Assembly: GCA_028564925.1 (NCBI GenBank)
Contig: CM053032.1
Coordinates: forward strand, 113,763,490-113,827,489
From: Lithobates sylvaticus
Taxonomy: Eukaryota > Chordata > Amphibia > Anura > Ranidae
Direction of reading: 5' to 3'
Length of the DNA: 64,000 bases
Under the pieces are notes generated by a model. It had not been told where the DNA came from and searched no databases. It saw only the letters and a list, made by a program, of their open reading frames with translations. Positions 32,208 to 42,600 of this stretch are shown one piece after another (the first letter of the stretch is position 1; the number at the start of each line of letters is the position of its first letter). The position numbers and the translations under genes were made by a program.

Positions 32208-32347
32208 ATTCAGGTCCTGTCGGTATTAGCGAATCTCGGGCCTCCCTGGTTCCCGGAGCTCGGCTATTGTGCGTCCATCCGCCTCACGCTCCAAGCCACG
32301 CCCCCCCCAACACCTTTCTTGTCCGAAGGAGCTATCCACTATAATAT

Positions 32348-34537
32348 TGCCTTTACCTTTTGTGGGTCAATTGCAATTTCCTCTGTGGAAATAAGACCCA
32401 GGAATTAAATAGACATCTTTTCAAAGTCACATTTGACATATAGTCCGTGTTTCCTCAGGGTTGAGAGCAATTTCTTTAAGTGAGTTTGATGAAGCTCCAG
32501 AGAGGCAGAGAAGATGGGGATATCATCGAGGTACACAATTACAAAGTGGTCAAGGAATTACCGGAAGATATCGTTCACCAGGTGCTGGAGTGTGGCTGGG
32601 GCATTGCATAATCCGAACGGCATAACAAGATATTCAAAGTGACCAAACCGAGTTCGGAATGCCTTCTTCCACTCATCACCCTCGCGGATACGGACAAGAT
32701 TATAGGCGCCCCTCAGATCTAATTTAGTGAAGATCCGGGCGGTTCTGGACCTTTTGAAAAAGTTCAGGAATGAGATAGAGTGGATATCGATTCTCTAGTC
32801 CACACAAGGCCTCAATGTGCCATCTTTCTTCTTAACAAAGAATATACCGGCCCCAGCAGGAGAAGAGGAGGGACAGATAAACCCCTTTTCCAGATTTTCA
32901 GCGATATACAACCATAAGGTTTCCTGTTCGCCTTCAGATAGAGGAAAACTTCATCTAAACGGGATCTCGGCCCCAGGGAGTAGTTTAATTGGACAATCAT
33001 AAGGCTGGTGAGGTGGGAGGACTTCAGCCTTTTTCTTGTCAAAAATGTCCATGAACTCTTGATAAGCTGGTGGAACGTTCTGGTGGTTACTGGGAACTGG
33101 TTGCACGGTCAAACAGCTGGCAGGACTACTGGAGCTGGGAACAAAGCAATGTTGCAGGCAATACACAGAAGAGAAAGATCTCCTCCTTGGCCCAGTTGAT
33201 TTGCGGGTTATGTGCCTGCAGTCACCGGATTCCCAGGATGATGGGGAACCTGGGTGAGCATAAGACATCGAAGCAGATGAATTCTTGATGGCCAATATCT
33301 GTGGTAGTGAGGATGGGTATGGTTTCCTGGGTGACAAGTCCAGAACTGGGAAGGGAACCATCAGCCAAATGTACTTCAAGTCTTTGTTTCTTTTCATAGA
33401 GGGGCACACAGAGTCTCTTAGCCAGGGATAAGTCCATAAAGCAGCTACATGCCCCGGAATCAATGATTGCTTGTAGCTGAACCTCCCCTTCCACCACCTG
33501 TAGAGAGACAGGGAGAACGAGGTGAGAAAGGGAAGATCCAGAGACCTGGAAATGCATGGAACTTTGTAGGTAGAACTTGCCAGGTCTCATGGGGCAGTTG
33601 CTTAGAAAATGTCCCGCCCCTCCGCAGTAGAGGCAGAGATTGGCCTGCCAGTGGCATTGCCTCTTGTCAGGAGTAAGGGAAGAATGGACCAGGCCAATTT
33701 GCATTGGTTCCCCTTCAAAGGTTGCAGGGCAAACGGATGTAGGTGCAGGTGCAACAGCAGGTGAAATTTTGGGTAGCATCCAGGTAGGCCGGAAGGTTTG
33801 AGCACGTTCTGACCGCCACTCCTGCAGGCGCCTGTCAAGCTGAATGGCTAGTTGGATAAAGTCCTTCAAGAGTAGCAGGCGCAGCAACTCGAGCCAGTTC
33901 ATCCTTGAGGATCTCAGATTGTCCTTGGCGGTACTGATACTTAAGTGCTGCCTCATTCCAACCTGTGTCGAATCTGAGGAATTCAGTGGTGTAATCTTCC
34001 ACTGGGTGTTTTCCTTGTTGTAAAGCAGATTCAACGGAGGCCATACGCTGGGGATCATCATACAATTGTGCTATAGCCTCAAGGAAAGTGTCCACAGTAT
34101 TCAGAGCAGAGTTCTTTTGTTCTAGTAGGTTATGAGGATTGGGGTTCTTTGGTAAGTAAGGAAATGATAAACCCTACTTTCACAGACTCAAAGGAAAAAG
34201 TTCTAGGCTGAAGGGCCAGGTACAACAAGCAAGCATTCCTGAAGGCCCTGAACTTCTTCCGGTCACTGAAGAACCCTTCAGGTGTAGGTACTTGTGGCTC
34301 AAGAGGAGAAACCATTACCGTATGGGTTGGGTTGGCACGTTCTTGAGGCAAGGAAGTTGATGTAGTGCTGGTGGAAGGTGAACTGGAATCTGCAGGGGCT
34401 GAGGCAATTGTCAAATGCTGCAGCCGACCCTCCAACTGGAAGTAGCCATCCTGGAGTCTCTGCACGGCTTGTGTAAGAGCGGTGACTTGTTGGCACAGAG
34501 CCTCGAGCGGAGAAGCACCTCTGTCGGCCTCGGACAT
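32348..34537 (-). pseudogene. Gypsy gag, protease and first part of reverse transcriptase
   Basis: On the - strand: a gag start MSEADRGASPLEALCQQVTA (34,537), a capsid-like region (LEAIAQLYDDPQRMASVESA), and a zinc knuckle CLYCGGAGHFLSNC (about 33,590-33,640). Next come an aspartic protease with AIIDSGACSCFMDLSLAKRL (about 33,420-33,470) and a reverse transcriptase beginning (ELMDIFDKKKAEVLPPHQPY near 33,040) that is interrupted at 32,347 by L1-B. The order gag-protease-RT followed by RNase H, integrase and chromodomain is that of Gypsy chromoviruses. The fossil has several breaks. Confidence 0.82.
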
Positions 34538-34548
34538 GGCTGGATTGC

Positions 34549-34829
34549 ACTTGGCAATGGTGTGTGCAGGAGACGGTAGTGGAAGCCAGGCCGTCGGTCA
34601 AACACTGTAGATCCGACAGGAGGAAGAGGCAGGTAGCAGGAGCAGGGTCAAGCCAAGGTCAAATACAGGTAGTAGTAGCAAAGTCCGTGATGCAAGCCGG
34701 GATCAGACACTAGAGATAACAGCAAAGTCGTTAAGCAAGCCAGGGGGTTAAACAGATCAGACAGGTCAGGAGCAAGTCGGTTCACAACAGGAAATCCAAG
34801 TAGAATATGCACAGAGGCTCAGGAACACA
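34549..34829 (-). repeat. Gypsy 5' LTR, inner part
   Basis: Matches 15,393-15,682 of the other LTR (GTGTGCAGGAGACGGTAGTG and onward). It is interrupted after AGGAACACA by the Ngaro element and resumes at 62,931 with GGAAGGCTGATGACAATCC, whereas the other LTR is continuous at this point. Confidence 0.88.
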
Positions 34830-35260
34830 TGACATATGTAGGACTTACAGCCCGCTATGCATAACATATTCTAAAGCCCCAACATAGCCCCAAATAAAGA
34901 CAGACAAGGTGTGGAGTAAATGGCCTTACGGCCTTTTATTTTAATCAATGTAAATACTCCGATATTCTTTAAACCATTTTACACTCCTTGTTAACTGGGT
35001 CCTTATTATTATTATGGGAAAAAATCCCAACACTGGTCACTGGAACAACTCCATTTAACTTTTTTAACTCTTGCCTCCAGTCGGCAAACCCCGGACTCGG
35101 AGGCGGTACTCAACTGTCATCAGTGACCTAACCTTTTTACCCTTCCGGGTTAAACCCTTTTTAACCCGGAAGTACACAAACCACTCCCATCCAATGGATG
35201 AGTACTACATGTTACCATACATGTCCTTTTCCTTTACCAAACGACCCAAGAAAAACCGCC
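34830..35260 (-). repeat. Ngaro split direct repeat B2
   Basis: 431 bp, starting TGACATATGTAGGACTTACA and ending AAGAAAAACCGCC; about 98.5% identical to 37,636-38,066. The small + frame at 35,071-35,358 is also present in the other copy but is non-coding. Confidence 0.93.
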
Positions 35261-35357
35261 CCGCAAGGAACCCTGAACTAAAACTAACCCTTCTACCTAA
35301 TGTACAAAAGGACAGAGAGGATCCACTAAGTAATACAGCACCTCATCCCTTGGTATA

Positions 35358-35702
35358 AGAATATAAACAAAAAAGGGGATGGTGGACTAGGGATTATAGC
35401 GGTGCGAAAATAATGTAGAAGAGTCGGGGTTAACTCACAGTTCAATGCTCATAACACATATTGATTAGTAAAATACTTTTATTACATATGGAAAATTACA
35501 TCAACACAAAAAAAATTATATATAAGGAAGATTATCAATGTACATTTAGCAAGACTTAATCATAAAAAGTCATGACAAATAATGATTAAAAGTTCATTTG
35601 AAACAACATATAGTCATTTGTATAGAGGGCAATCCAGAATTATCATTTGATTCGAGTAATGCACATGGAGTTTTAAAGACGGTTCAAGATTACTGTAATC
35701 TT
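35358..35702 (-). repeat. PLE-3 left inverted arm
   Basis: Reverse complement of 37,066-37,404 from AGAATATAAACAAAAAAGG to GTTCAAGATTACTGT, nearly without mismatch. Confidence 0.92.
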
Positions 35703-35862
35703 AGTACCCCAATTCTATCTCTCGGTTGTCAAGATTCGGCCGCTGATTTGAGGGCGGGTATGTCTCCCTGGGAATGCCTCCCTGCTTAGCATGGACACCC
35801 GAGGGCGGTGCTACTTAGCCCGCCCATCTCCAGCCTCTGCCAGCAATTCGCCGTATTTCGGC

Positions 35863-36019
35863 GATGACGTCACCACGCACTACACACGCACACCACCGGG
35901 AACTATGGTTATTGTAGGCTCCTGGCGGAGGTGTGTGGTGCGCCTGTGCACAGGCTCTCTGGTCCGCTGATCGAGGGGCGGTCCCCACGCCTCCTCGATC
36001 TGGAAGGCGGGTATAAAAA
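35863..36019 (+). promoter_or_regulatory. Promoter-like region of PLE-3
   Basis: A CRE-like palindrome TGACGTCA (about 35,863-35,870) lies in a GC-rich stretch, followed by GGGTATAAAAACC (36,007-36,019). Spacing and GC content fit an RNA polymerase II promoter inside the Penelope terminal repeat. Inferred from motifs only. Confidence 0.45.
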
Positions 36020-36976
36020 CCAGCCTGATAGCTCAGTCTGCTACGGGACTCTGGAGGCACCTGACGCACCGCACCTGTCTGCATCCAAGTAAGCAATTCA
36101 AATCTTTTTGCCACTTATCCCTTGATCCTTTTTGGCACTATCTTTTACTCTATCCAAGTGGGTTTGTTTGAATATATATTTCTCTTCAACCTCTCGCAGA
36201 CCTTTGGCCGCTTGGACATCCCCCCCTTTCCTAAGGATGCCCATAATTGCCTAGTTTAGGCAGAATTGGCTCTTTACCTCATATCTTAACACAGGTATTG
36301 GACCATAATTGCCTGTAACTATAATGAATTTATTTCTCCCCCCCAACTACTACCTCTCATAATATTGGAACCTCTTGTTCATCTAATGCTTTTTCAGGTG
36401 CCTCCCGTCTATTAATTATCTTTTCCCAGAATTTCATGGTTCTCCCATTATACTTCACTACCAGTATTCTCTAAACCATCCAAGTAAGTAAATATTTGAG
36501 ACATTCGTCCTTTTTATAGTGTATGGCGTTATGTCCATGAATCAATTTCTCATGGACTTACAACACTATTTAAATTATTTCTTTATCAATTTCCTATTTG
36601 AGACATTGCCTCTTTCCTCCTTCTAAATTAGATAAAATATCCAATTTTTGACCTGGCTTGACCCGCCTTCTGCTAAGCAGTTCAGGCATCCTTTATGACT
36701 GCCTTACTTCACAGCTTGAGCCGAATCTGACTTATACACCGACTTGGGTAAGTTTTGGATGGTCCTAAAGGGGATCCCCCTGTTGCTTCACCATCAGGGG
36801 AGGAGGGGTGAGGGCACCTCCTCTGGATTAGCAATCAGTGGAATCCTCCCGGGCTATCTCTATGAGAAATCCCCTTCTCCTATTTAACTTTAATACTGGG
36901 TTATTTCTGGTCGTATTTATCACTAAATTGGACTAACTATGACAATTTTTTTCATTAGATATATTAATTTCGCAAA

Positions 36977-37031
36977 GTAGATCCACCCTGAGGAAGCCAT
37001 TGTTATGGCGAAACATGTCGGAATTGTCTAC
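36977..37031 (+). ncRNA. Hammerhead ribozyme candidate in PLE-3
   Basis: Stem I: CC (36,986-36,987) with GG (37,020-37,021), then an internal loop, then GTAGA (36,977-36,981) with TCTAC (37,027-37,031). Core: CTGAGGA (36,988-36,994), stem II GCCAT-TGTT-ATGGC (36,996-37,009), GAAA (37,010-37,013), minimal stem III (A/U with loop), and GTC (37,017-37,019). This is the type I order with all conserved boxes. An extra A precedes stem II, as in the other copies. The internal loop in stem I facing loop II resembles the tertiary contact of natural hammerheads. Penelope-like elements are known to carry such ribozymes. Confidence 0.68.
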
Positions 37032-37065
37032 TAAGATGTACCTAATCCATCTCAGGTCATCTTAT

Positions 37066-37404
37066 TTACAGTAATCTTGAACCGTCTTTAAAACTCCATG
37101 TGCATTACTCGAATCAAATGATAATTCTGGATTGCCCTCTATACAAATGACTATATGTTGTTTCAAATGAACTTTTAATCATTATTTGTCATGACTTTTT
37201 ATGATTAAGTCTTGCTAAATGTACATTGATAATCTTCCTTATATATAATTTTTTTTGTGTTGATGTAATTTTCCATATGTAATAAAAGTATTTTACTAAT
37301 CAATATGTGTTATGAGCATTGAACTGTGAGTTAACCCCGACTCTTCTACATTATTTTCGCACCGCTATAATCCCTAGTCCACCATCCCCTTTTTTGTTTA
37401 TATT
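37066..37404 (+). repeat. PLE-3 right inverted arm
   Basis: Mirror of the left arm; ends GTTTATATTCTTCTA at the target duplication. It contains AATAAAAG at about 37,281, a plausible polyadenylation signal. Confidence 0.92.
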
Positions 37405-37431
37405 CTTCTACCTAATGGGTCGGTGGGTGGG

Positions 37432-37635
37432 GAACGATTCCTCCACCGCATGGAGACTGACGTCACTTCCCCTCAGCACGGACAATTTTCCTGTGCCAGA
37501 AGCTCATCCCTGCAACCCCTCCCCTATTCTTAAGGTGGCCCAGGCACAGGGACATTTAAGGTGGCTCTGCTGAATTCCCCACTGTCATGCCGTCCCTGTG
37601 CAAACGGCCTGCGTCCTGATGCTCCGGGACTCACT
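37432..37635 (-). repeat. Ngaro split direct repeat A2
   Basis: 204 bp from GAACGATTCCTCCACC to CCGGGACTCACT, nearly identical to A1 at 62,727-62,930; it lies between B1 and B2. Confidence 0.92.
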
Positions 37636-38066
37636 TGACATATGTAGGACTTACTGCCCGCTATGCATAACATATTCTAAAGCCCCAACATAGCCCCAAA
37701 TAAAGACAGAAAAGGTGTGGAGTAAATGGCCTTACAGCCTTTTATTTTAATCAATGTAAATACTCCGATATTCTTTAAACCATTTTACACTCCTTGTTAA
37801 CTGGGTCCTTATTATTATTATGGGAAAAAATCCCAACACTGGTCACTGGAACAACTCCATTTAACTTTTTTAACTCTTGCCTCCAGTCGGCAAACCCCAG
37901 ACTCGGAGGCGTTACTCAACTGTCATCAGTGACCTAACCTTTTTACCCTTCCGGGTTAAACCCTTTTTAACCCGGAAGTACACAAACCACTCCCATCCAA
38001 TGGATGAGTACTACATGTTACCATACATGTTCTTTTCCTTTACCAAACGACCCAAGAAAAACCGCC
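37636..38066 (-). repeat. Ngaro split direct repeat B1
   Basis: Copy of B2 (34,830-35,260), directly adjoining the 3' end of the hydrolase gene on the - strand. Confidence 0.93.
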
Positions 38067-38088
38067 ACTGCCCACAAGGGGTAAGCCC

Positions 38089-38650
38089 TTACCCTTGTGA
38101 GCACCTCCACACCATGAGCCCCCTCTGTATGCCCTCTTGTAATCCCAGGGACCATAAATCGGTGCCAACGTCCGACAGATGGACCCCATCGCTCCTCAAA
38201 TATCTCCACGTATCCACCTCTAATTCTCTGTGCCGGATAGACAGACCCCCGTTCCTGATGAAAAAACGACTGACCTCTTTATTAACTTTAATCCTAGACC
38301 TGTCAACCTTTTTATGAGACCAAGCCCACCTCCAGGACATCCTACCCACCATGTCAGACCATACCATTACCATTTGCGGGTAGGCCGCTTTGAGCCTCAA
38401 AAAATCGCACTTAATGTCACGAACGAGCGCTCGCATGGATCTGGCACCCATGTCGTTGCCCCCTACGTGGAACACTAGTACATGGGGGGACCTATCCAGA
38501 CTGGCAAATCTGTGTACTTCCCCTAAAACCCTGCTCCATCGCATCCCCGGAACCCCGATCCACCTGACCATCGCCTCTTGTCTGGGTATACGGAGTTGTC
38601 TGCCGTTCGGCCGAACGTCAGCTCTCCTGGCTCCCCAGTAGACATACGAA
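38089..38650 (-). pseudogene. Ngaro SGNH hydrolase domain
   Basis: On the - strand: VWILGHSYVYWGARRA (block I with the nucleophile Ser in GHS), VLVFHVGGNDMGARSM (block III, GxND) and RSDGVHLSDVGTDLWSLGL (block V, DxxH). Together these mark the SGNH/GDSL hydrolase fold, an esterase-type domain reported as an extra gene in some Ngaro-type elements; its role in transposition is unknown. It lies after the recombinase and before B1. The open frame starts upstream at 38,835, but the first 60-70 codons are unrelated to the domain. Confidence 0.8.
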
Positions 38651-38779
38651 TGGCCAAGTATCCACACTAGGCCGGGTTGCTGACCTGTAAACAACAAATA
38701 AGTACAACCAGCATATAACATAACATTATCCAGAATATAACATACCAACACATAACAGTAGATAGGACCTAGCCCCCAG

Positions 38780-38921
38780 TTACAACAACTGGGGGCGAAC
38801 GTACAATTTGAATCTATCCGATTCCCACCTGCCAATACGTCTAACTACCTCCTGACTAAACCCCGCCCTGGAGGCTTCCGTGGCTGCCCCTATGCGAAAA
38901 GAGTGTGATGAAAAACTCTTA
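38780..38921 (-). pseudogene. Ngaro tyrosine recombinase, C-terminal part
   Basis: Contains FSSHSFRIGAATEA and RRIGRWESDRFKLYVRPQ, the HxxR and terminal Tyr boxes of tyrosine recombinases of the DIRS/Ngaro class. It is separated from the N-terminal and central part (57,461-58,170) by the Harbinger MITE and the hAT inside it. Confidence 0.85.
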
Positions 38922-39363
38922 AGCCCCATACACACGGTAGGATTTTCGCATGGATTCTGTCCGATCGGACAATGTTGTTGAAAAATCCGACCGTGTGTAT
39001 GCACCATCGGACAGTGTACGTCGGATTGTCCGACGGACAAAGTCCTATCTCCTGCTGGTAGGGATGGGCCCGGTGCTCGATGCGAACCCATGTTCGCATC
39101 GAGCACCGGGTGTTCGCTCGCTCGGCGAGCCCAGAACTATTTTGGCCGCTCGCATCACATTCGTGTGATGCGAGCGGCCCCGCAATGCATTGCGGCCGGC
39201 GCGGCCGGCGCAGTGCATTGCTGGCTGATGATTGGCCAAGCATGCACTGTGACCCTGCATGCTTGGCCAATCACAGCGCCAGAAATTCGGAGAGCCATAA
39301 TTGACTACAGGCAGGACGCCTGTAGCCAATTACAGCTCAGGGGCTTTAGTACACGCCCCCTCA

Positions 39364-39372
39364 TTTAAAAGG
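39364..39372 (+). promoter_or_regulatory. Possible transposase promoter TATA box
   Basis: TTTAAAAGG followed by GCCGCCACGCCG; hAT-N has TATAAGAGG at the same relative place. About 12.3 kb of mostly tandem repeats separates it from the transposase start, so a spliced or very long leader is implied if it is the real promoter. Confidence 0.35.
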
Positions 39373-39636
39373 CCGCCACGCCGTCGGCGCCGGTCACATG
39401 AGTTCCGGCTTTAGGAGAGAGCAGGCTGATTCTGTGTCACTCTTTGCTAGATTCATTTAGAAAGATTTGCTCTACTTTGCTAAACCATTGCTACCTGTCA
39501 TTGATCGTCCATTGCTGCTGCTGGTTAGAGTGTTTTTAGCTGCTGCTGGGGGTTAGTCTGGTGCGTGTCTTACTGTTAGTACAGTATTTCAGTAGTACCA
39601 ACCGCAGTGCTGTTAGTACAGCACTGCACCCCAAAA

Positions 39637-42600
39637 GCACCCATAGGACTTGTAGTGTGTTAGTGGCAGGCACTGGCAGCAAACAGAGCTCCTATATTTT
39701 CTTCCCAGAAGCACCCATAGGACTTGTAGTGTGTTAGTGGCAGGCACTGGCAGCAAACAGAGCTCCTATATTTTCTTCCCAGAAGCACCCATAGGACTTG
39801 TAGTGTGTTAGTGGCAGGCACTGGCAGCAAACAGAGCTCCTATATTTTCTTCCCAGAAACACCCATAGTACTTGTAGTGTGTTAGTGGCAGGCACTGGCA
39901 GCAAACAGAGCTCCTATATTTTCTTCCCAGAAGCACCCATAGGACTTGTAGTGTGTTAGTGGCAGGCACTGGCAGCAAACAGAGCTCCTATATTTTCTTC
40001 CCAGAAACACCCATAGTACTTGTAGTGTGTTAGTGGCAGGCACTGGCAGCAAACAGAGCTCCTATATTTTCTTCCCAGAAGCACCCATAGGACTTGTAGT
40101 GTGTTAGTGGCAGGCACTGGCAGCAAACAGAGCTCCTATATTTTCTTCCCAGAAGCACCCATAGGACTTGTAGTGTGTTAGTGGCAGGCACTGGCAGCAA
40201 ACAGAGTTCCTATATTTTCTTCCCAGAAGCACCCATAGGACTTGTAGTGTGTTAGTGGCAGGCACTGGCAGCAAACAGAGCTCCTATATTTTCTTCCCAG
40301 AAACACCCATAGGACTTGTAGTGTGTTAGTGGCAGGCACTGGCAGCAAACAGAGCTCCTATATTTTCTTCCCAGAAGCACCCATAGGACTTGTAGTGTGT
40401 TAGTGGCAGGCACTGGCAGCAAACAGAGCTCCTATATTTTCTTCCCAGAAGCACCCATAGGACTTGTAGTGTGTTAGTGGCAGGCACTGGCAGAAAACAG
40501 AGCTCCTATATTTTCTTCCCAGAAGCACCTATAGGACTTGTAGTGTGTTAGTCCCGTCACACAGAGCTCCTATATTTTGTTCCCAGAAGCACCTATAGGA
40601 CTTGTAGTGTGTTAGTCCCATCACACAGAGCTATATTTTCTTCCCAGAAGCACCGATATGACTTGTAGTGTGTTAGTCCCATCACACAGAGCTCCTATAT
40701 TTTGTTCCCAGAAGCACCTATAGGACTTGTAGTGTGTTAGTCCCATCACACAGAGCTATATTTTCTTCCCAGAAGCACCTATAGGACGTGTAGTGTGTTA
40801 GTCCCATCACACAGAGCTATATTTTCTTCCCAGAAGCACCTATAGGACTTGTAGTGTGTTAGTCCCATCACACAGAGCTCCTATATTTTGTTCCCAGAAG
40901 CACCTATAGGACTTGTAGTGTGTTAGTCCCATCACACAGAGCTATATTTTCTTCCCAGAAGCACCTATAGGACTTGTAGTGTGTTAGTCCCATCACACAG
41001 AGCTCCTATATTTTGTTCCCAGAAGCACCTATAGGACTTGTAGTGTGTTAGTCCCATCACACAGAGCTCCTATATTTTGTTCCCAGAAGCACCTATAGGA
41101 CTTGTAGTGTGTTAGTCCCATCACACAGAGCTCCTATATTCTGTTCCCAGAAGCACCTATAGGACTTGTAGTGTGTTAGTCCCATCACACAGAGCTCCTA
41201 TATTTTGTTCCCAGAAGCACCTATAGGACTTGTAGTGTGTTAGTCCCATCACACAGAGCTCCTATATTTTGTTCCCAGAAGCACCTATAGGACTTGTAGT
41301 GTGTTAGTCCCATCACACAGAGCTCCTATATTTTGTTCCCAGAAGCACCTATAGGACTTGTAGTGTGTTAGTCCCATCACACAGAGCTCCTATATTTTGT
41401 TCCCAGAAGCACCTATAGGACTTGTAGTGTGTTAGTCCCATCACACAGAGCTATATTTTCTTCCCAGAAGCACCTATAGGACTTGTAGTGTGTTAGTCCC
41501 ATCACACAGAGCTCCTATATTTTGTTCCCAGAAGCACCTATAGGACTTGTAGTGTGTTAGTCCCATCAAACAGAGCTATATTTTCTTCCCAGAAGCACCT
41601 ATAGGACTTGTAGTGTGTTAGTCCCATCACACAGAGCTCCTATATTTTGTTCCCAGAAGCACCTATAGGACTTGTAGTGTGTTATTCCCATCACACAGAG
41701 CTCCTATATTTTCTTCCCAGAAGCACCTATAGGACTTGTAGTGTGTTAGTCCCATCACACAGAGCTCCTATATTTTTCCCAGAAGCACCTATAGACTTGT
41801 AGTGTGTTAGTCCCATCACACAGAGCTCCTATATTTTGTTCCCAGAAGCACCTATAGGACTTGTAGTGTGTTAGTCCCATCACACAGAGCTATATTTTGT
41901 TCCCAGAAGCACCTATATGACTTGTAGTCTGTTAGCCCCATCACACAGAGCTCCTATATTTTGTTCCCAGAAGCACCTATAGGACTTGTAGTGTGTTAGT
42001 CCCATCACACAGAGCTATATTTTGTTCCCAGAAGCACCTATAGGACTTGTAGTGTGTTAGTCCCATCACACAGAGCTCCTATATTTTGTTCCCAGAAGCA
42101 CCTATAGGACTTGTAGTGCGTTAGTCCCATCACACAGAGCTCCTATATTTTGTTCCCAGAAGCACCTATAGGACTTGTAGTGTGTTAGTCCCATCAAACA
42201 GAGCTATATTTTCTTCCCAGAAGCACCTATAGGACTTGTAGTGTGTTAGTCCCATCACACAGAGCTCCTATATTTTCTTCCCAGAAGCACCTATAGGACT
42301 AGTAGTGTGTTAGTCCCATCACACAGAGCTCCTATATTTTGTTCCCAGAAGCACCTATAGGACTGGTAGTGTGTTAGTCCCATCACACAGAGCTCCTATA
42401 TTTTGTTCCCAGAAGCACCTATAGGACTTGTAGTGTGTTAGTCCCATCACACAGAGCTATATTTTCTTCCCAGAAGCACCTATAGGACTTGTAGTGTGTT
42501 AGTCCCATCACACAGAGCTCCTATATTTTCTTCCCAGAAGCACCTATAGGACTTGTAGTGTGTTAGTCCCATCACACAGAGCTCCTATATTTTGTTCCCA

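Larger units (their letters stand above)
17971..32347 (-). mobile_element. L1-type LINE (L1-B), well preserved, with two insertions
   Basis: Inserted in the Gypsy reverse transcriptase region, - strand. The 3' end has an A-tract (T-run at 17,972-17,981) preceded by a polyadenylation signal AATAAA (17,995-18,000 on the - strand). The 5' end near 32,340 is GC-rich (GGGGGGGGCGTGGCTTGG). A short possible target duplication, TGCCTTT, lies at 17,964-17,970 and 32,348-32,354. ORF1 (31,089-32,207) is open. ORF2 runs from about 28,909 to 18,360 around a palindromic hAT (19,170-22,088) and a Penelope-like foldback (25,101-28,817). Only a few frame changes remain, so it is much younger than L1-A. Confidence 0.88.
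35303..37404 (+). mobile_element. Penelope-like foldback element (PLE-3)
   Basis: Inserted between B2 and A2 of the Ngaro, with a 13-bp target duplication CTTCTACCTAATG (35,290-35,302 and 37,405-37,417). Inverted arms of about 345 bp lie at 35,358-35,702 and 37,066-37,404. The 1.36 kb between them holds a promoter-like region (TATA box at 36,008-36,019, CRE-like TGACGTCA upstream) and a hammerhead fold (36,977-37,031) just before the right arm. No RT or endonuclease is seen. The architecture is that of a Penelope terminal-repeat copy: partial inverted copy, promoter, ribozyme, 3' end. Confidence 0.65.

Noticed and set aside
35071-38317. 95- and 146-aa + strand ORFs starting MPPVGKP
   Set aside because: They lie in the Ngaro B repeats; the second runs antisense into the hydrolase gene.
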